Positions 32,185 through 41,173 of a DNA stretch of 64,000 nt are shown piece after piece. Both the position numbers and the translations under genes were made by a program. The stretch lies in the IMG/VR virus record IMGVR_UViG_3300042879_003566, positions 16,458 to 80,457 of that record; one strand, given 5' to 3'. Numbering within the stretch: position 1 is the first letter of the stretch; each line of letters starts with the position of its first letter. A model generated the notes under the pieces. That model was not told the DNA's origin, did no database searches, and was given only the letters and a program-made list of their open reading frames with translations. This stretch comes from a virus.

Positions 32185-33152
32185 TGGCGCCGCAAGTTAA
32201 ATTTGCTAATCCAACAAAACTTACGGAATTTATTGGTGCCACTGTCGGCAAAATTATTCCGCAATCGGTGAAGGCAGGTTTTGCCACGGGTGTTGAAACC
32301 ATGGCAGAACAGAAGGCACTCTCTCCTTCTACCCGTTACTCGGTTTTTTCTTCCAAGTTTCCTCAGCAACTGGCAGAAAAAGGTGTGACCATTGGCCAAA
32401 AACCTGGCGAGTTTCTGGGTGCTTATGCCGCACGTGTATTAACTGATATTGGTAGTGATTCGTCACGCCAGGTGTATTGGCGCTACAACCATCCGATGGC
32501 GCTTGCTGATCGCGCTGTAGAGCAAATTGCAGGCACAGCATATGGTGATTTAGATCCCACGCAAAAAGCATTAGTTGGCCTAGCGGTCGGCGCTCCGGTT
32601 GCTGCTTCTCTTGGAACAATGGATCTTACAAATCCTGGCGAGTTGTTCCGCCCCAAGGGATTCTCGCAAAGCTATGCAGAAGAGGGTTCGCAAGATCGAC
32701 GGGAAACAGCTCAACCAGGGCTTGAGTTTGTTGAGCGTGTCGTTCTGGGTCGTCAAGGGCGCCCCTTAAAATATGAAACGGCGCAAGAAGATATTCCTTC
32801 TTTAACGCCTGAGCGTTATGGCAGATATATGCAAAATTATTACCAGGATCGTGGCTTAGCTGGTCTTGGCTTGGTCAAGTTCACCCCCGAAAACCTTGAG
32901 GGTTATCCCGAAGCCCGCATCGTTGGTTTCCCAGTTGGCCTCCAAGCAGTAGGCGCTGTTGCTGGTGGTGCTACCGCAATGCGTCAGGCATTAAAACAAC
33001 CGGGATTATCTACTGGCGGAAAAGCTGGTATTACTTTGGCCGGCTCTTTGATCGGTGCTGCAACAGGCAATTTAATTAATAAAGCAATTGCATCATCACA
33101 AAATCATCCAGAAAAACTTCCTTCTACGTATGAATACCAGCAAAACATGTAG
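32184..33152 (+). CDS. virion/ejection-type protein (322 aa)
   Basis: Alternating amphipathic and Gly/Ala-rich hydrophobic stretches: around residues 130-146 (LVGLAVGAPVAASLG), 250-262 and 282-305 (GITLAGSLIGAATGNLINKA). No enzymatic motif. Fits the same internal-protein group as its neighbours. Confidence 0.55.
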   Translation: MAPQVKFANPTKLTEFIGATVGKIIPQSVKAGFATGVETMAEQKALSPSTRYSVFSSKFPQQLAEKGVTIGQKPGEFLGAYAARVLTDIGSDSSRQVYWRYNHPMALADRAVEQIAGTAYGDLDPTQKALVGLAVGAPVAASLGTMDLTNPGELFRPKGFSQSYAEEGSQDRRETAQPGLEFVERVVLGRQGRPLKYETAQEDIPSLTPERYGRYMQNYYQDRGLAGLGLVKFTPENLEGYPEARIVGFPVGLQAVGAVAGGATAMRQALKQPGLSTGGKAGITLAGSLIGAATGNLINKAIASSQNHPEKLPSTYEYQQNM

Positions 33153-33157
33153 GCTGG

Positions 33158-33165
33158 TAAAATTA
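33158..33165 (+). promoter_or_regulatory. -10-like box TAAAATTA
   Basis: 34 bases before the gene at 33192. Confidence 0.4.
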
Positions 33166-33191
33166 ACTTATTAAAAGCAGATAACTTTAAG

Positions 33192-34001
33192 ATGGCTAAC
33201 GGTATTCCGGATCCCTGGTCAACGGCGGCCCAGGCTCCTTCTAGCCCTTTGTACGCTGCCCAAGGTGCTGCCACTTCTGGCATGGGGTTCCAGGATTTAC
33301 TGAACCGCTTAAAAGGTGTTGGTACAAAAGGTCTTGAAGCAGGTCGCCAGGCCGCTGGCGCCGCAACAACTCCCCTCGGCACTCGCGCAATCGGCTTGGC
33401 CGCTCCCGTTGCCGCAGGTGCAAGCAGCCTGATGCAAGGTGAAATTGCGAAAGGCGGTGGTGAGTTGGCTGGTGGTTTACTCGGTTATAAATTGACCGGT
33501 GGCTTAGCCTCTGCTGCTCAAACAGCAATGCCTGGTATTCGCGGCAAGATCGCTGGTGCTGGCATTCGCGCTCTCGGTGGTATTCTTGGCGGTGGCATTG
33601 GTGGCGGCGTCGCCGGTGGTGCTGCGCAGGCTGCACAAGACATCGTTGGTGGCGTTGAGCGCCGTCAGATGGGCGCTGGCGAATCCCCCACAGGCGTTAT
33701 CCCTGGCATTACCTCCAAGGGAGTTGAAGGGATCACAATGAATGATGTGCAACGGTTAATGATGCTTCAGCCCAAGATTGCTGAGCAGCTTATCCCGACA
33801 TACAACCGCATGCGCGACGCTGACATGAGCCGCCAGATGCAGTTGAATCAACAGATGGGTCAACTCACGGGTGCTCTTAACCAGCAACGCTTCATGGCTG
33901 AGCTTGCCGGCGGCGCTCAATCCGAGGCTGGCGCTACCACTCGCAGCATCTTGACCGCAGCCAATCCTTATGCAGCTTCTGCATTCCAATACAGGATTTG
34001 A
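33192..34001 (+). CDS. glycine-zipper virion protein (269 aa)
   Basis: Contains LGGILGGGIGGGVAGGAAQA (residues ~129-148), a striking GxxxG array, plus a second hydrophobic part at 60-75. C-terminal third is a Gln/Met-rich helix. Likely membrane-inserting ejection protein or internal core protein; no homology recognised. Confidence 0.55.
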   Translation: MANGIPDPWSTAAQAPSSPLYAAQGAATSGMGFQDLLNRLKGVGTKGLEAGRQAAGAATTPLGTRAIGLAAPVAAGASSLMQGEIAKGGGELAGGLLGYKLTGGLASAAQTAMPGIRGKIAGAGIRALGGILGGGIGGGVAGGAAQAAQDIVGGVERRQMGAGESPTGVIPGITSKGVEGITMNDVQRLMMLQPKIAEQLIPTYNRMRDADMSRQMQLNQQMGQLTGALNQQRFMAELAGGAQSEAGATTRSILTAANPYAASAFQYRI

Positions 34002-34003
34002 TA

Positions 34004-34408
34004 ATGGAAAGTTTTTCCCTAGCCGGCAAGTATCCATTTTTAATGGATCCGGCTTTTCAAAAATTTTCTCCGGGTCTGCAAAAGCAAGTTTTTGCTGCTG
34101 AAACAGCAGGCAGTGAAACTAAAGCATTGACTGAGATGCTAGATCGCTTTAGCGATCCTGCGCGGATGCGCCAACAACTTCAGCTGGCTTCTGAATTTGA
34201 TGAGCGTCGCTTAAAAGAAGCTGGTAAGTACAAGCTTCTCTTCGATCTTCCCGCTCAAATTACCGCTGCTTACGCAATCCCCGGCGCAATTGAAGCACAA
34301 GGTGGGGTCAATGTTGCCAACATTATGACAAGCGCTGGGGCTACAATTCCAAATCTTGTCGACTATCAACGCGGTTCTTATAATTACACACCAAATCGTT
34401 ATTTCTAA
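34004..34408 (+). CDS. virion-region protein (134 aa)
   Basis: Helical, with SPGLQKQVFAAETAGSETKA and a short hydrophobic segment AQITAAYAIPGAIEAQGGV. Starts two bases after the previous stop; the TTG three codons upstream rejected. Unknown. Confidence 0.55.
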   Translation: MESFSLAGKYPFLMDPAFQKFSPGLQKQVFAAETAGSETKALTEMLDRFSDPARMRQQLQLASEFDERRLKEAGKYKLLFDLPAQITAAYAIPGAIEAQGGVNVANIMTSAGATIPNLVDYQRGSYNYTPNRYF

Positions 34409-34432
34409 TGTGAATGACATTAGACTGTAGAC

Positions 34433-35011
34433 ATGAGTGCTCCCGATTATTCTTCTATTTTTAGCAACTCAAAGTTTAATGCTTTTACACCAGTTGCTTT
34501 TGGTGAAAAAACCGGGAATTTAAGCAAAGCAGGAGGAGGAATGGCATTTGATCCCGTTACTTTAGGTCTAGGTGCTGCCAGCATTGGCGCTAGTCTCTTT
34601 GGTGCCGGCCAAGCTCGCCAAGCGCAAGCCAGTATTGCCAATGCCCAAATGGCAGCGGCAGCTGATCAACTCAAGTGGCAGACCATGCTGGCCCGTGATA
34701 CGGCCAAAGGTCAAATGGGTTCGGAAATCGGTTCTCGCGTTTTCCAAAGCACTGTTGCGCCTGATCTTGAGTTTGGTCGTCAACGGGAAGCCGCTATGTT
34801 TGCTGCTGGTCCCTTAGGTGAACGCCAGCTTGGTCTTGATGTTGAGCGTGCTCGGCGTCAATTTGGCCTAGAAGGTTCCGCTGAGGTGCGTGAAGCTAAG
34901 CAACGCGCAAATCGGGATGCCCTAAAGCAATCTTTGGCAGAAAGAGAAGCCACAATGGCTGGCATGTTTGGTCGTATTGCTCCACGTGAAGTGGGCACAT
35001 TCTTTGTGTAG
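34433..35011 (+). CDS. T7 gp14-like internal virion protein (192 aa)
   Basis: Has the hallmark opening of gp14-type internal proteins: a Gly/Ala/Ser hydrophobic span (LGLGAASIGASLFGAGQARQ) directly followed by a long Ala/Gln-rich helix (QAQASIANAQMAAAADQLK). Family role: forms the outer-membrane channel during DNA ejection. Order next to a larger internal protein supports this. Confidence 0.55.
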   Translation: MSAPDYSSIFSNSKFNAFTPVAFGEKTGNLSKAGGGMAFDPVTLGLGAASIGASLFGAGQARQAQASIANAQMAAAADQLKWQTMLARDTAKGQMGSEIGSRVFQSTVAPDLEFGRQREAAMFAAGPLGERQLGLDVERARRQFGLEGSAEVREAKQRANRDALKQSLAEREATMAGMFGRIAPREVGTFFV

Positions 35012-35021
35012 GAGTTAAATC

Positions 35022-35915
35022 ATGGGCGGCGGCGGAACCACAGTTCAATATCAATCTCCTCAGATTCCAAAGGATGACACCTTTGAGAAATATCTGGCGT
35101 ATCAGCAGCAAAAAGAAACTGCTGCAGAAGAACGCGCTGCAAAAGAACGTGCAGAAGCTGCAGCTAAAGAAACGGCTCGTAAAGCTTCTGGCCAAGCCGG
35201 CTTCACTGGTCTTCGTACAGGTGTTGAACAGCAGCTGCGCCAAGGTTTAATTAGTTATTCCGATGCTACGGGTCAGCTGCGTGACTACGCCGCCAAATAT
35301 GACCTGACGCCGCCTGAAACGGATATTGCTTCTTTAACCAAAACATATACAGAAGAGTTGCTCCCTGGTCGCCGCCAGACAGGTATCTCTGCCGCATACG
35401 AAGAACTTCTTGGCCGTCAAGCTACGGAAGAAGAAAAAGGCAAGGCAATGGAGCGTTTCCAGCAGGGCTACTACAGCTCTGTCCAGGATCTGCGTGATTC
35501 TCTTTCCAAAGGTCAAGAGTATCAAGACAAATTTAATCAAAGTTATCTTGATAACTATTACGACACCATGTTTGGCAAGCAAGGTGTTGACGAGGCTGGT
35601 AAGAAAACGGGCAAGCGTACATTCACTTTTGACAAGAGTCTTCTGCCTACTTACGCAGAAACTACCAAAGATCGAGCTGGCGTCGCACTACCTTCTTTTG
35701 CCGATCAGTTCCAAGGCAGCCCTGCAGAAATTGAAGAGCAGCTTCAGAATGTACGTGAAACACGCAAGTACCTGTACAGTGCAGGTTTGACTAATCTCCA
35801 AGGAGAAATTGACAAAGAAACGCAGAAACTTAAGAATGAAGGTTCTTCTGCTGTTGCCAAGATTCAAGCGCAAGGAAATGTTTATCAACAACTTGTTGGC
35901 GCATTCAGTTTCTAA
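35022..35915 (+). CDS. virion protein with DUF4214-like segment (297 aa)
   Basis: N-terminal coiled coil rich in Ala/Glu/Lys (EERAAKERAEAAAKETARKA). Residues ~125-170 (SAAYEELLGRQATEEEKGKA ... LRDSLSKGQEYQDKF) match the DUF4214 pattern YxxLLGRxxxxxE ... S.EY. C-terminal helix. No enzymatic motif. Confidence 0.6.
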   Translation: MGGGGTTVQYQSPQIPKDDTFEKYLAYQQQKETAAEERAAKERAEAAAKETARKASGQAGFTGLRTGVEQQLRQGLISYSDATGQLRDYAAKYDLTPPETDIASLTKTYTEELLPGRRQTGISAAYEELLGRQATEEEKGKAMERFQQGYYSSVQDLRDSLSKGQEYQDKFNQSYLDNYYDTMFGKQGVDEAGKKTGKRTFTFDKSLLPTYAETTKDRAGVALPSFADQFQGSPAEIEEQLQNVRETRKYLYSAGLTNLQGEIDKETQKLKNEGSSAVAKIQAQGNVYQQLVGAFSF

Positions 35916-35929
35916 AAGAATGTGCTTGA

Positions 35930-35937
35930 TATAATTA
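35930..35937 (+). promoter_or_regulatory. extended -10 box TGATATAATTA
   Basis: TATAATTA preceded by TGA (extended -10 form), 28 bases before the gene at 35958. Confidence 0.5.
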
Positions 35938-35957
35938 CTTTAGTTCTAAAAACGTAA

Positions 35958-36137
35958 ATGACCTACACTGCGCCCACCGGCCAAAGCGCCGCAGATGATT
36001 ATTTTGACATTAATAAATTTGAGCAACTGCTTTCTCGCCTGGAATCTTCCAAGGGTCGTCAACAACGTCAAAAGTCTACCGAAGGTCGTCGTGACATTTA
36101 TGCTCAGGGCCTTGCTTCAATGATGAGCAACTTTTGA
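35958..36137 (+). CDS. 59-aa protein, tandem copy 1
   Basis: MTYTAPTGQSAADDYFDINK, then an Arg/Gln-rich helix (ESSKGRQQRQKSTEGRRD) and GLASMMSNF. The next gene is a near-identical copy (four differences in 59). Too short for many callers but the duplication, conserved stop and box at 35930 show it is real. Unknown role, probably virion. Confidence 0.75.
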   Translation: MTYTAPTGQSAADDYFDINKFEQLLSRLESSKGRQQRQKSTEGRRDIYAQGLASMMSNF

Positions 36138-36157
36138 TCTTACCTGACATTTAAGTC

Positions 36158-36337
36158 ATGACTTATACTGCCCCCACTGGCCAAAGCGCCTCCGACGATT
36201 ATTTTGATATTTCCAAGTTTGAACAGCTGCTTGATCGCCTGGAATCTTCCAAGGGTCGTCAGCAGCGTCAAAAATCTACCGAAGGCCGTCGCGATATCTT
36301 CGCTCAGGGTCTTGCTTCAATGATGAGCAACTTCTGA
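36158..36337 (+). CDS. 59-aa protein, tandem copy 2
   Basis: Identical to copy 1 except positions 12 (A/S), 19 (N/S), 26 (S/D) and 48 (Y/F). The differences are conservative, which suggests both copies are under selection. Spacer between copies is 20 bases. Confidence 0.75.
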   Translation: MTYTAPTGQSASDDYFDISKFEQLLDRLESSKGRQQRQKSTEGRRDIFAQGLASMMSNF

Positions 36338-36362
36338 TTTTTTCTTGTAAGATTTGTAAGCC

Positions 36363-36611
36363 ATGACCAGCAGCGTTCCCGCCGGACAAGTCGATGTTGA
36401 TGATTGGTTCGACTTAGACAAATACCGTCAGGCTGCTGGCGTGGCCTATGAATTTTCCAAGAAAAAGATGGAGACCGCTGGTGAACAAGAACGAGAAACC
36501 ATCGGCAAAGGCGCAGAAGAGCAGCGCACATCCGCTGAGCAGTCGCAAGAATTCAAGCAGCGCGACGAAACCCGGGACTACGGCCAGGCCCAACGAGCTT
36601 ATCGATATTGA
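36363..36611 (+). CDS. 82-aa paralogue-like protein
   Basis: Begins with VDVDDWFDLDKYRQAAGVAY, recalling the DDYFDINKFEQLL block of the two 59-aa copies; the rest is a Glu/Gln-rich helix. Possibly a diverged third copy. Overlaps a +1-frame gene over its second half. Confidence 0.55.
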   Translation: MTSSVPAGQVDVDDWFDLDKYRQAAGVAYEFSKKKMETAGEQERETIGKGAEEQRTSAEQSQEFKQRDETRDYGQAQRAYRY

Positions 36612-37098
36612 GTTATTCGATGCGTGGGTAGATAATCTCGACGCATCAACTCAAGAATCTTTCTGTGCGTTTGCCGCAGAAAATTACTCGTTAATCGAAA
36701 TTTATCTCTACTCTCGTTTCCTTGGTTACAAGGGGACTATTACTGCGTGTGAACTCTGGGTTAAGGACAACTACAAGAAACCCGATCACCGCAAAAAACT
36801 CCTTTATGAAATCGATGAGATGCAAGAGGATGTTCGTAAGTTACGTGAAGACGTAGAGAATGGTGTGGTCAAACGTGATGCAGGTGTTGCACGCGTTGCT
36901 TCTATGCAAAAAGAAATTAGAGGTCATATTGATCAAATTGAAAAATTCACCAATTCCAAAGACCGTAAGGGTTTGTTAATGGCCGGCGCAGATCGTGCCA
37001 TTCGAGAGTTAATGTTTATTTTTAAAGATGACCCCATTGAGATTCCCTTGGAAGAAGCAACGATGAGTGTATGGGCACGTATGCAACTTGAAGAATAA
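36448..37098 (+). CDS. putative terminase small subunit (start uncertain)
   Basis: From about residue 50 on (ELIDIELFDAWVDNLDASTQ) it is a well-formed helical protein with a coiled coil (LLYEIDEMQEDVRKLREDVE), directly upstream of TerL within 0.5 kb. No ATG/GTG/TTG exists between 36481 and the conserved-looking part. The first ~50 residues overlap the 82-aa gene out of frame and are Lys/Ser/Pro-rich. Either it starts at 36448/36481, uses a rare codon near 36607, or is made by +1 frameshift from the previous gene. Confidence 0.55.
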   Translation: MNFPRKRWRPLVNKNEKPSAKAQKSSAHPLSSRKNSSSATKPGTTARPNELIDIELFDAWVDNLDASTQESFCAFAAENYSLIEIYLYSRFLGYKGTITACELWVKDNYKKPDHRKKLLYEIDEMQEDVRKLREDVENGVVKRDAGVARVASMQKEIRGHIDQIEKFTNSKDRKGLLMAGADRAIRELMFIFKDDPIEIPLEEATMSVWARMQLEE

Positions 37099-37135
37099 TT
37101 CAGTTAGGATAGGTTTAAATCAAATAATTATACCG

Positions 37136-37405
37136 ATGGGCGCCAAACAGGTTGACATTACCGATCCTCAACAACGTCAATTAGCACGCGAAGGAATTCG
37201 CATGCGTCAAGACAGTATTCGTCGTCAAGAAACCGCTCCGCAAACTGGCAGTGCGCCGATGGCGCCGGGAACTGAGCCGGGCAATGCGTTTGCCGGCAGG
37301 CGCCCTGGTATTGAGTTTGGTCCTGGTCGTGCCAACCGCTTCCCCGAGCCTGGCTCTCCTGAGTATCAAATGGCAATTGCTCGCATGCGTCGGGGTAAAC
37401 GCTGA
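37136..37405 (+). CDS. small Arg/Pro/Gly-rich protein (89 aa)
   Basis: Basic N-terminal helix (QQRQLAREGIRMRQDSIRRQ) then Pro/Gly-rich tail ending MRRGKR. Unordered; probably nucleic-acid-binding or virion. TGATG coupling to the next gene. Confidence 0.6.
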   Translation: MGAKQVDITDPQQRQLAREGIRMRQDSIRRQETAPQTGSAPMAPGTEPGNAFAGRRPGIEFGPGRANRFPEPGSPEYQMAIARMRRGKR

Positions 37406-37569
37406 TGGCTAAAGGTAAGATGCCCCCTCAACTTCTTGAGCACTTTAAGAAGAAAGAAGCCAAGAAAGAAGATGGTACTGAGATGAGCGATAGCGAAAAA
37501 CGCAAGGCAGCCTTGGATAAAGCGCGTAAATATAAAGAACAGAAAAAAGACAAAGAAGAAGCAAAATAA
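37405..37569 (+). CDS. Lys-rich small protein (54 aa)
   Basis: MAKGKMPPQLLEHFKKKEAK ... KARKYKEQKKDKEEAK. Same KA-x-x-YKE type ending as the proteins at 40341 and 40821. Immediately precedes TerL. Unknown. Confidence 0.6.
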   Translation: MAKGKMPPQLLEHFKKKEAKKEDGTEMSDSEKRKAALDKARKYKEQKKDKEEAK

Positions 37570-37601
37570 GATAGTATTCAGTTAACAACTGATTTATTCT
37601 T

Positions 37602-39128
37602 GTGCCTAGCTATACGCATCTTGCCTATCGTCGCAATGCGAAGGCTGCGGCACGCCGCCAACAGATCCGAATTCCGCGCAACGCAGAAGCACTGGAGCTT
37701 GCGCGGGAAGACTTTGCTTATTTCTGTGAGTATGTTGCAGATAAACCTCCCGCTACTCATCACAAAGAATGGCATCGGCACTTTGTTACCAACGAAGACA
37801 GCAATTGTTTAATTAAAATTGCTGGTCCCAATATTGATCTTCTTGCGCCACGAGGATCAGCTAAATCAACGGTTCTTGGCTTGCTGACTGCTTGGGCTAT
37901 TGGTATTCATACACAAGCCAAGTTACCATTGCAGATCCTTTATCTGTCGTACACGGTTGATATTGCACGTTCTAAGTCCGCAACGATTAAACGCATTATT
38001 GAAAGCAAACGCTATCAGGAAGTTTTCCCGACGGTGCGTTTGATGAAGAACGTTACCAGTAATGAGTATTGGTCAATTGACCATAAGTTTGCTGGCATTG
38101 ACACTACTGGTGACGAACAATTTACCCTCTGCGCTGCAGGCCTTAAGGGTTCGGTGACTTCTAAGCGTTCTCACCTGGTAATGATTGATGACGCTATTAA
38201 ATCTGCCGCTGACATTGCCAACCCTGACATTCGGAAACAAATGCAGGAGAACTGGAACGCGGTGATTGCTCCCACCATGTTTGAAGGCGCACGTGCTATT
38301 TGCCTTGGAACTCGCTTTAGGCACGATGATATTCACGCCACTACTTTTAACAAACAGAACAATTGGATGCAGATCGTTCTTTCTGCAATTAATACAAACC
38401 TTAAAACAGGAGAAGAAGAGTCTTATTGGCCTGAGATGTGGTCACTAGACTACCTCAAAGAAAAGAAACGGCAAGCGCCAATTGCTTTCTCGTTTCAATA
38501 TATGAATCAAATTGTCAGACAGAACGAGCTTTCCTTGGCGCCAGAACTAATTGTTAAAGCGGAAATTTCAACGGAGTTTGATACGCTCGGTATTGGTGTG
38601 GACCTTTCTGCTGGCACCAAAGAGAAGAACGATTACACCGTGATGATCCTTGGCGGACGCATTGGCGACCGCATTCATATCATCGATTACAGGCGCATAC
38701 GCGTCATGGGCAACCTGGAAAAACTGGACGCTCTTAAAGAATTGTTGAACGATTGGTCGGTGATTGGACGTGATGATAGCGGAAATTATTTTCCGACTTA
38801 TTCCACATGTGATATTTGGTCAGAAGCCGTCCAATACCAAGCTTCTCTCGAAGCCGACTTCAAACGGGTTTGCCTGAATAACGAAGGTCTCTACAATTTG
38901 ATTTGGCATCCAGTCAAGGGTTTCCGTGCAGACAAGCTGGCACGTTTCCGTGGAATCATGGGTATGTTTGAAGATCGAAAGATAATCTTCAATCGTTTCC
39001 GGAACTTCACAAATCTCTTCGAGGAACTCACAAATTTCGGCGTTAGTGGTCATGATGACTGCGTTGACGCGTTGGTTTGGTTGGTTACTGGACTTGCAAG
39101 AAAAGGTCAGTTGCACATTGATTACTAA
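37602..39128 (+). CDS. terL: terminase large subunit
   Basis: 508 residues. ATPase: Walker A APRGSAKST (residues 82-90), Walker B LVMIDDA (192-198). Nuclease: GVDLSAGTKEKNDYTV with the first metal-binding Asp, and C-terminal GHDDCVDALVW with the last. This is the T7/T4-type packaging motor. GTG start. No separate conserved TerS could be proven, but the gene at 36448 is the candidate. Confidence 0.93.
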   Translation: MPSYTHLAYRRNAKAAARRQQIRIPRNAEALELAREDFAYFCEYVADKPPATHHKEWHRHFVTNEDSNCLIKIAGPNIDLLAPRGSAKSTVLGLLTAWAIGIHTQAKLPLQILYLSYTVDIARSKSATIKRIIESKRYQEVFPTVRLMKNVTSNEYWSIDHKFAGIDTTGDEQFTLCAAGLKGSVTSKRSHLVMIDDAIKSAADIANPDIRKQMQENWNAVIAPTMFEGARAICLGTRFRHDDIHATTFNKQNNWMQIVLSAINTNLKTGEEESYWPEMWSLDYLKEKKRQAPIAFSFQYMNQIVRQNELSLAPELIVKAEISTEFDTLGIGVDLSAGTKEKNDYTVMILGGRIGDRIHIIDYRRIRVMGNLEKLDALKELLNDWSVIGRDDSGNYFPTYSTCDIWSEAVQYQASLEADFKRVCLNNEGLYNLIWHPVKGFRADKLARFRGIMGMFEDRKIIFNRFRNFTNLFEELTNFGVSGHDDCVDALVWLVTGLARKGQLHIDY

Positions 39129-39131
39129 TCC

Positions 39132-39139
39132 TAGAATTA
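39132..39139 (+). promoter_or_regulatory. -10-like box TAGAATTA
   Basis: 27 bases before the GTG at 39159, four bases after the TerL stop. Confidence 0.4.
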
Positions 39140-39158
39140 GAAAAAAAGCAGTGCATTC

Positions 39159-39452
39159 GTGGGACCCGAATATGTAGCCATTGGCATCACTGCCCTTGTA
39201 TCGGCGGTTACAGGCGCTACGTGGGTTGCCAATAAAATATTAGATAGGCATCAAGAGCGGATCCAACAAGCTTTTGATTACATTGGATCTCAAAAACGAA
39301 GGATTGACATCTTGGAAGATCAAATCAACCGCATGCCTTTGGACTATGTGCTGAAGGTTGATTTTCTCCGGGAGATCCAGGAGATGCATGATAATTTTAG
39401 ACAAATCAATGACAAGCTTGATAAGCTAATGGAAAAGCTTTTGTCAAAATGA
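39159..39452 (+). CDS. membrane protein with coiled coil (97 aa)
   Basis: N-terminal membrane span (residues 5-27, VAIGITALVSAVTGATWVAN) then a long amphipathic helix of heptads (IDILEDQINRMP ... QINDKLDKLMEKL). This topology resembles inner-membrane spanins or signal-anchor holin-like proteins. GTG start. Four-base overlap with the next gene. Confidence 0.6.
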   Translation: MGPEYVAIGITALVSAVTGATWVANKILDRHQERIQQAFDYIGSQKRRIDILEDQINRMPLDYVLKVDFLREIQEMHDNFRQINDKLDKLMEKLLSK

Positions 39453-39631
39453 GCTACATTCTGGAAGTAGAAGAAGACGAAAACGGAGAAAATTTTATTA
39501 CTTTGCCTGACGAACTAATCGAAGAACTTGGCTGGCAAGAGGGCGATGTTCTTGATTGGGATGTTCGCGGTAACGGAATTATTTTAACCAAGGTTAACGA
39601 CTCCCCTGGTTACGAAGTTATAGAAGAGTAG
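39449..39631 (+). CDS. AbrB/SpoVT-type DNA-binding protein (60 aa)
   Basis: ITLPDELIEELGWQEGDVLD is the classic swapped-hairpin AbrB motif (I.LP.el...LGw.eGD.l), followed by GNGIILTKV. Such single-domain proteins are common in cyanophages; in cyanobacteria AbrB relatives act as transcription regulators. Very acidic C-terminus. Confidence 0.75.
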   Translation: MSYILEVEEDENGENFITLPDELIEELGWQEGDVLDWDVRGNGIILTKVNDSPGYEVIEE

Positions 39632-39654
39632 AATACGAAAAAAGAGATAACGAC

Positions 39655-40341
39655 ATGTTTTACGGCGGTGAATCAAACGTTCCAGGCGCTCCCGGTAATT
39701 TACTGGCAGGCGCCCCAAGCTTTGACATTCGGCGTGTACCCGGTGCGTTAGGTGGCCGCTCAGGTGAACAGCTTCGCCGTTTGTATGAAGGCGGCACCCA
39801 ACAGAACGAACAGCTCAATGACGAGTTGATGCGTCGTGGCATTATGCCCGGCAGTGGGCCGCAGCTTCCCATGGCCTTTGGCTCCAGTAATCTCCCTGGG
39901 GCTGTAGGCAACATGGGCGGTATCGCCAATGCTCAGTTCTTTGAAGGTCCTCAGCTTGGTCAAGCCTCTCCGCAAGGTGAGCCACAAAAACCTTATGGTG
40001 GCGCACCAAATATTCCTCTGACTCCAGAGCAAAAGGCTAAGCTCATGCAGCAGGGCAGTCCGCCGCCCGCTGAGTTTAACATTCAAGATTATTTACGCAA
40101 AGCGCAGGCACCTGGCAGTTTTCAAGCAGATTCTTTAGTTGCCAATGTTCCCGGCCGTTATCCGAGTGGCATGGAAGGCGCAGTAGACCTTACTTATCCA
40201 GCTGGAAGCCCTAACTATGGCAAGCCGGTGCCAAACCCTATGCAGCCCGGTCAACCCCTAGATGCAAACGCAGCAGAAATGGAAATGATTCGTCGTTTGC
40301 GTTCCGCTCCCCAAGGATTTCAAAATAAAATGGTTTACTGA
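39655..40341 (+). CDS. Pro/Gly-rich virion-region protein (228 aa)
   Basis: Low-complexity, rich in Gly, Pro, Asn and Gln with little secondary structure; one helix LRRLYEGGTQQNEQLNDELM. Box TAGAATAC 26 bases before start. TGATG-coupled to the next gene. Unknown. Confidence 0.55.
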   Translation: MFYGGESNVPGAPGNLLAGAPSFDIRRVPGALGGRSGEQLRRLYEGGTQQNEQLNDELMRRGIMPGSGPQLPMAFGSSNLPGAVGNMGGIANAQFFEGPQLGQASPQGEPQKPYGGAPNIPLTPEQKAKLMQQGSPPPAEFNIQDYLRKAQAPGSFQADSLVANVPGRYPSGMEGAVDLTYPAGSPNYGKPVPNPMQPGQPLDANAAEMEMIRRLRSAPQGFQNKMVY

Positions 40342-40631
40342 TGGCACAAGACAATAGCAAATATTCCAAACCTGAGCTGCGTGAGCGGATCAAAGATCGG
40401 ATTATGGCCGGCGAAAAAGGCGGCAAAGCTGGTCAATGGTCGGCACGCAAGGCTCAGCTCCTCGCCCAGGAGTACAAAGAGGCCGGTGGCGGGTATCGTG
40501 GTGGCAAAGGGGAAAAGCAAAAATCCTTAGAGAAATGGGGTAAAGAAAAGTGGATGACTAAGGACGAATACGAGAAACGGGGCAAAGCAAAAGCTGCTGC
40601 TAAAAAGTACAAAGAAACAAAGGATAAATGA
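40341..40631 (+). CDS. small basic protein with SLxKWxKEKW block (96 aa)
   Basis: Helical basic N-terminus (RERIKDRIMAGEKGG) then KQKSLEKWGKEKWMTKDEYE, similar to the opening of DUF5872-type proteins, and ends AKKYKETKDK. The rest of that family pattern is found in the gene at 40821, as if split over two genes. Confidence 0.55.
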   Translation: MAQDNSKYSKPELRERIKDRIMAGEKGGKAGQWSARKAQLLAQEYKEAGGGYRGGKGEKQKSLEKWGKEKWMTKDEYEKRGKAKAAAKKYKETKDK

Positions 40632-40828
40632 AACAACAACCAATTTCAGATCTTTCAGTTAATCTTGCTGTTGATCCAAAAAGTTCAATTTCGTTTCGAG
40701 GCAACCCTCAAGAGTATCTCGCCAATTTCATTGGACGAGCCGGTAATACGCGTCCCGGAGGCATGCTGATTGGTGCGGATAAAATAATGGAAGAGATTCA
40801 AAGTAATTCCAGAAGATTCCGTGGCTGA
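40628..40828 (+). CDS. small hypothetical protein (66 aa)
   Basis: ATGA-coupled; contains ISFRGNPQEYLANFIGRAGN. No family recognised. Overlaps the next gene by eight bases. Confidence 0.55.
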   Translation: MKQQPISDLSVNLAVDPKSSISFRGNPQEYLANFIGRAGNTRPGGMLIGADKIMEEIQSNSRRFRG

Positions 40829-41030
40829 TAAAGCAATACAAAAAGGATATACAAAACGCTACCTTCCCGAGAAAGCGTGGGCTTCTTTGTCTAAAGAAGA
40901 AAGGCAGGAGACAGATCAAAAGAAACGAGAAGGCAGTCGCAAGGGAAAACAATTTGTTTCAAATACGGAATCCGCCAAGAAAGCGGGCAAGGCTGCTCGC
41001 GCAGCTAAACGTTACAAGGAGTCAAAATGA
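40821..41030 (+). CDS. DUF5872-like small basic protein (69 aa)
   Basis: KRYLPEKAWASLSKEERQET then KKREGSRKGKQFVSNTESAK matches the C-terminal pattern of DUF5872 (RYLP..aW..LS..E...T..KK..g.rkGkQfv.N). GTG start. Ends AKRYKESK. Likely virion- or DNA-associated. Confidence 0.65.
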   Translation: MADKAIQKGYTKRYLPEKAWASLSKEERQETDQKKREGSRKGKQFVSNTESAKKAGKAARAAKRYKESK

Positions 41031-41173
41031 AAACTAAAAAACTTGTTAAGCAAGCGCTCAACCATCCCGAACTTTATTCTTCTGCCGAACTCGTATTCTT
41101 TGATAAGTGGTTGCGCCTGAAGAAGCAAGCGAAGGCTGCTAAGATCAATAAAGATAAAAAGGCAAATAGTTGA
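41027..41173 (+). CDS. Lys-rich small protein (48 aa)
   Basis: ATGA-coupled to the preceding gene and TGATG-coupled to the portal. KQALNHPELYSSAELVFFDK then Lys-rich tail. Below routine length cut-offs. Unknown. Confidence 0.6.
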   Translation: MKTKKLVKQALNHPELYSSAELVFFDKWLRLKKQAKAAKINKDKKANS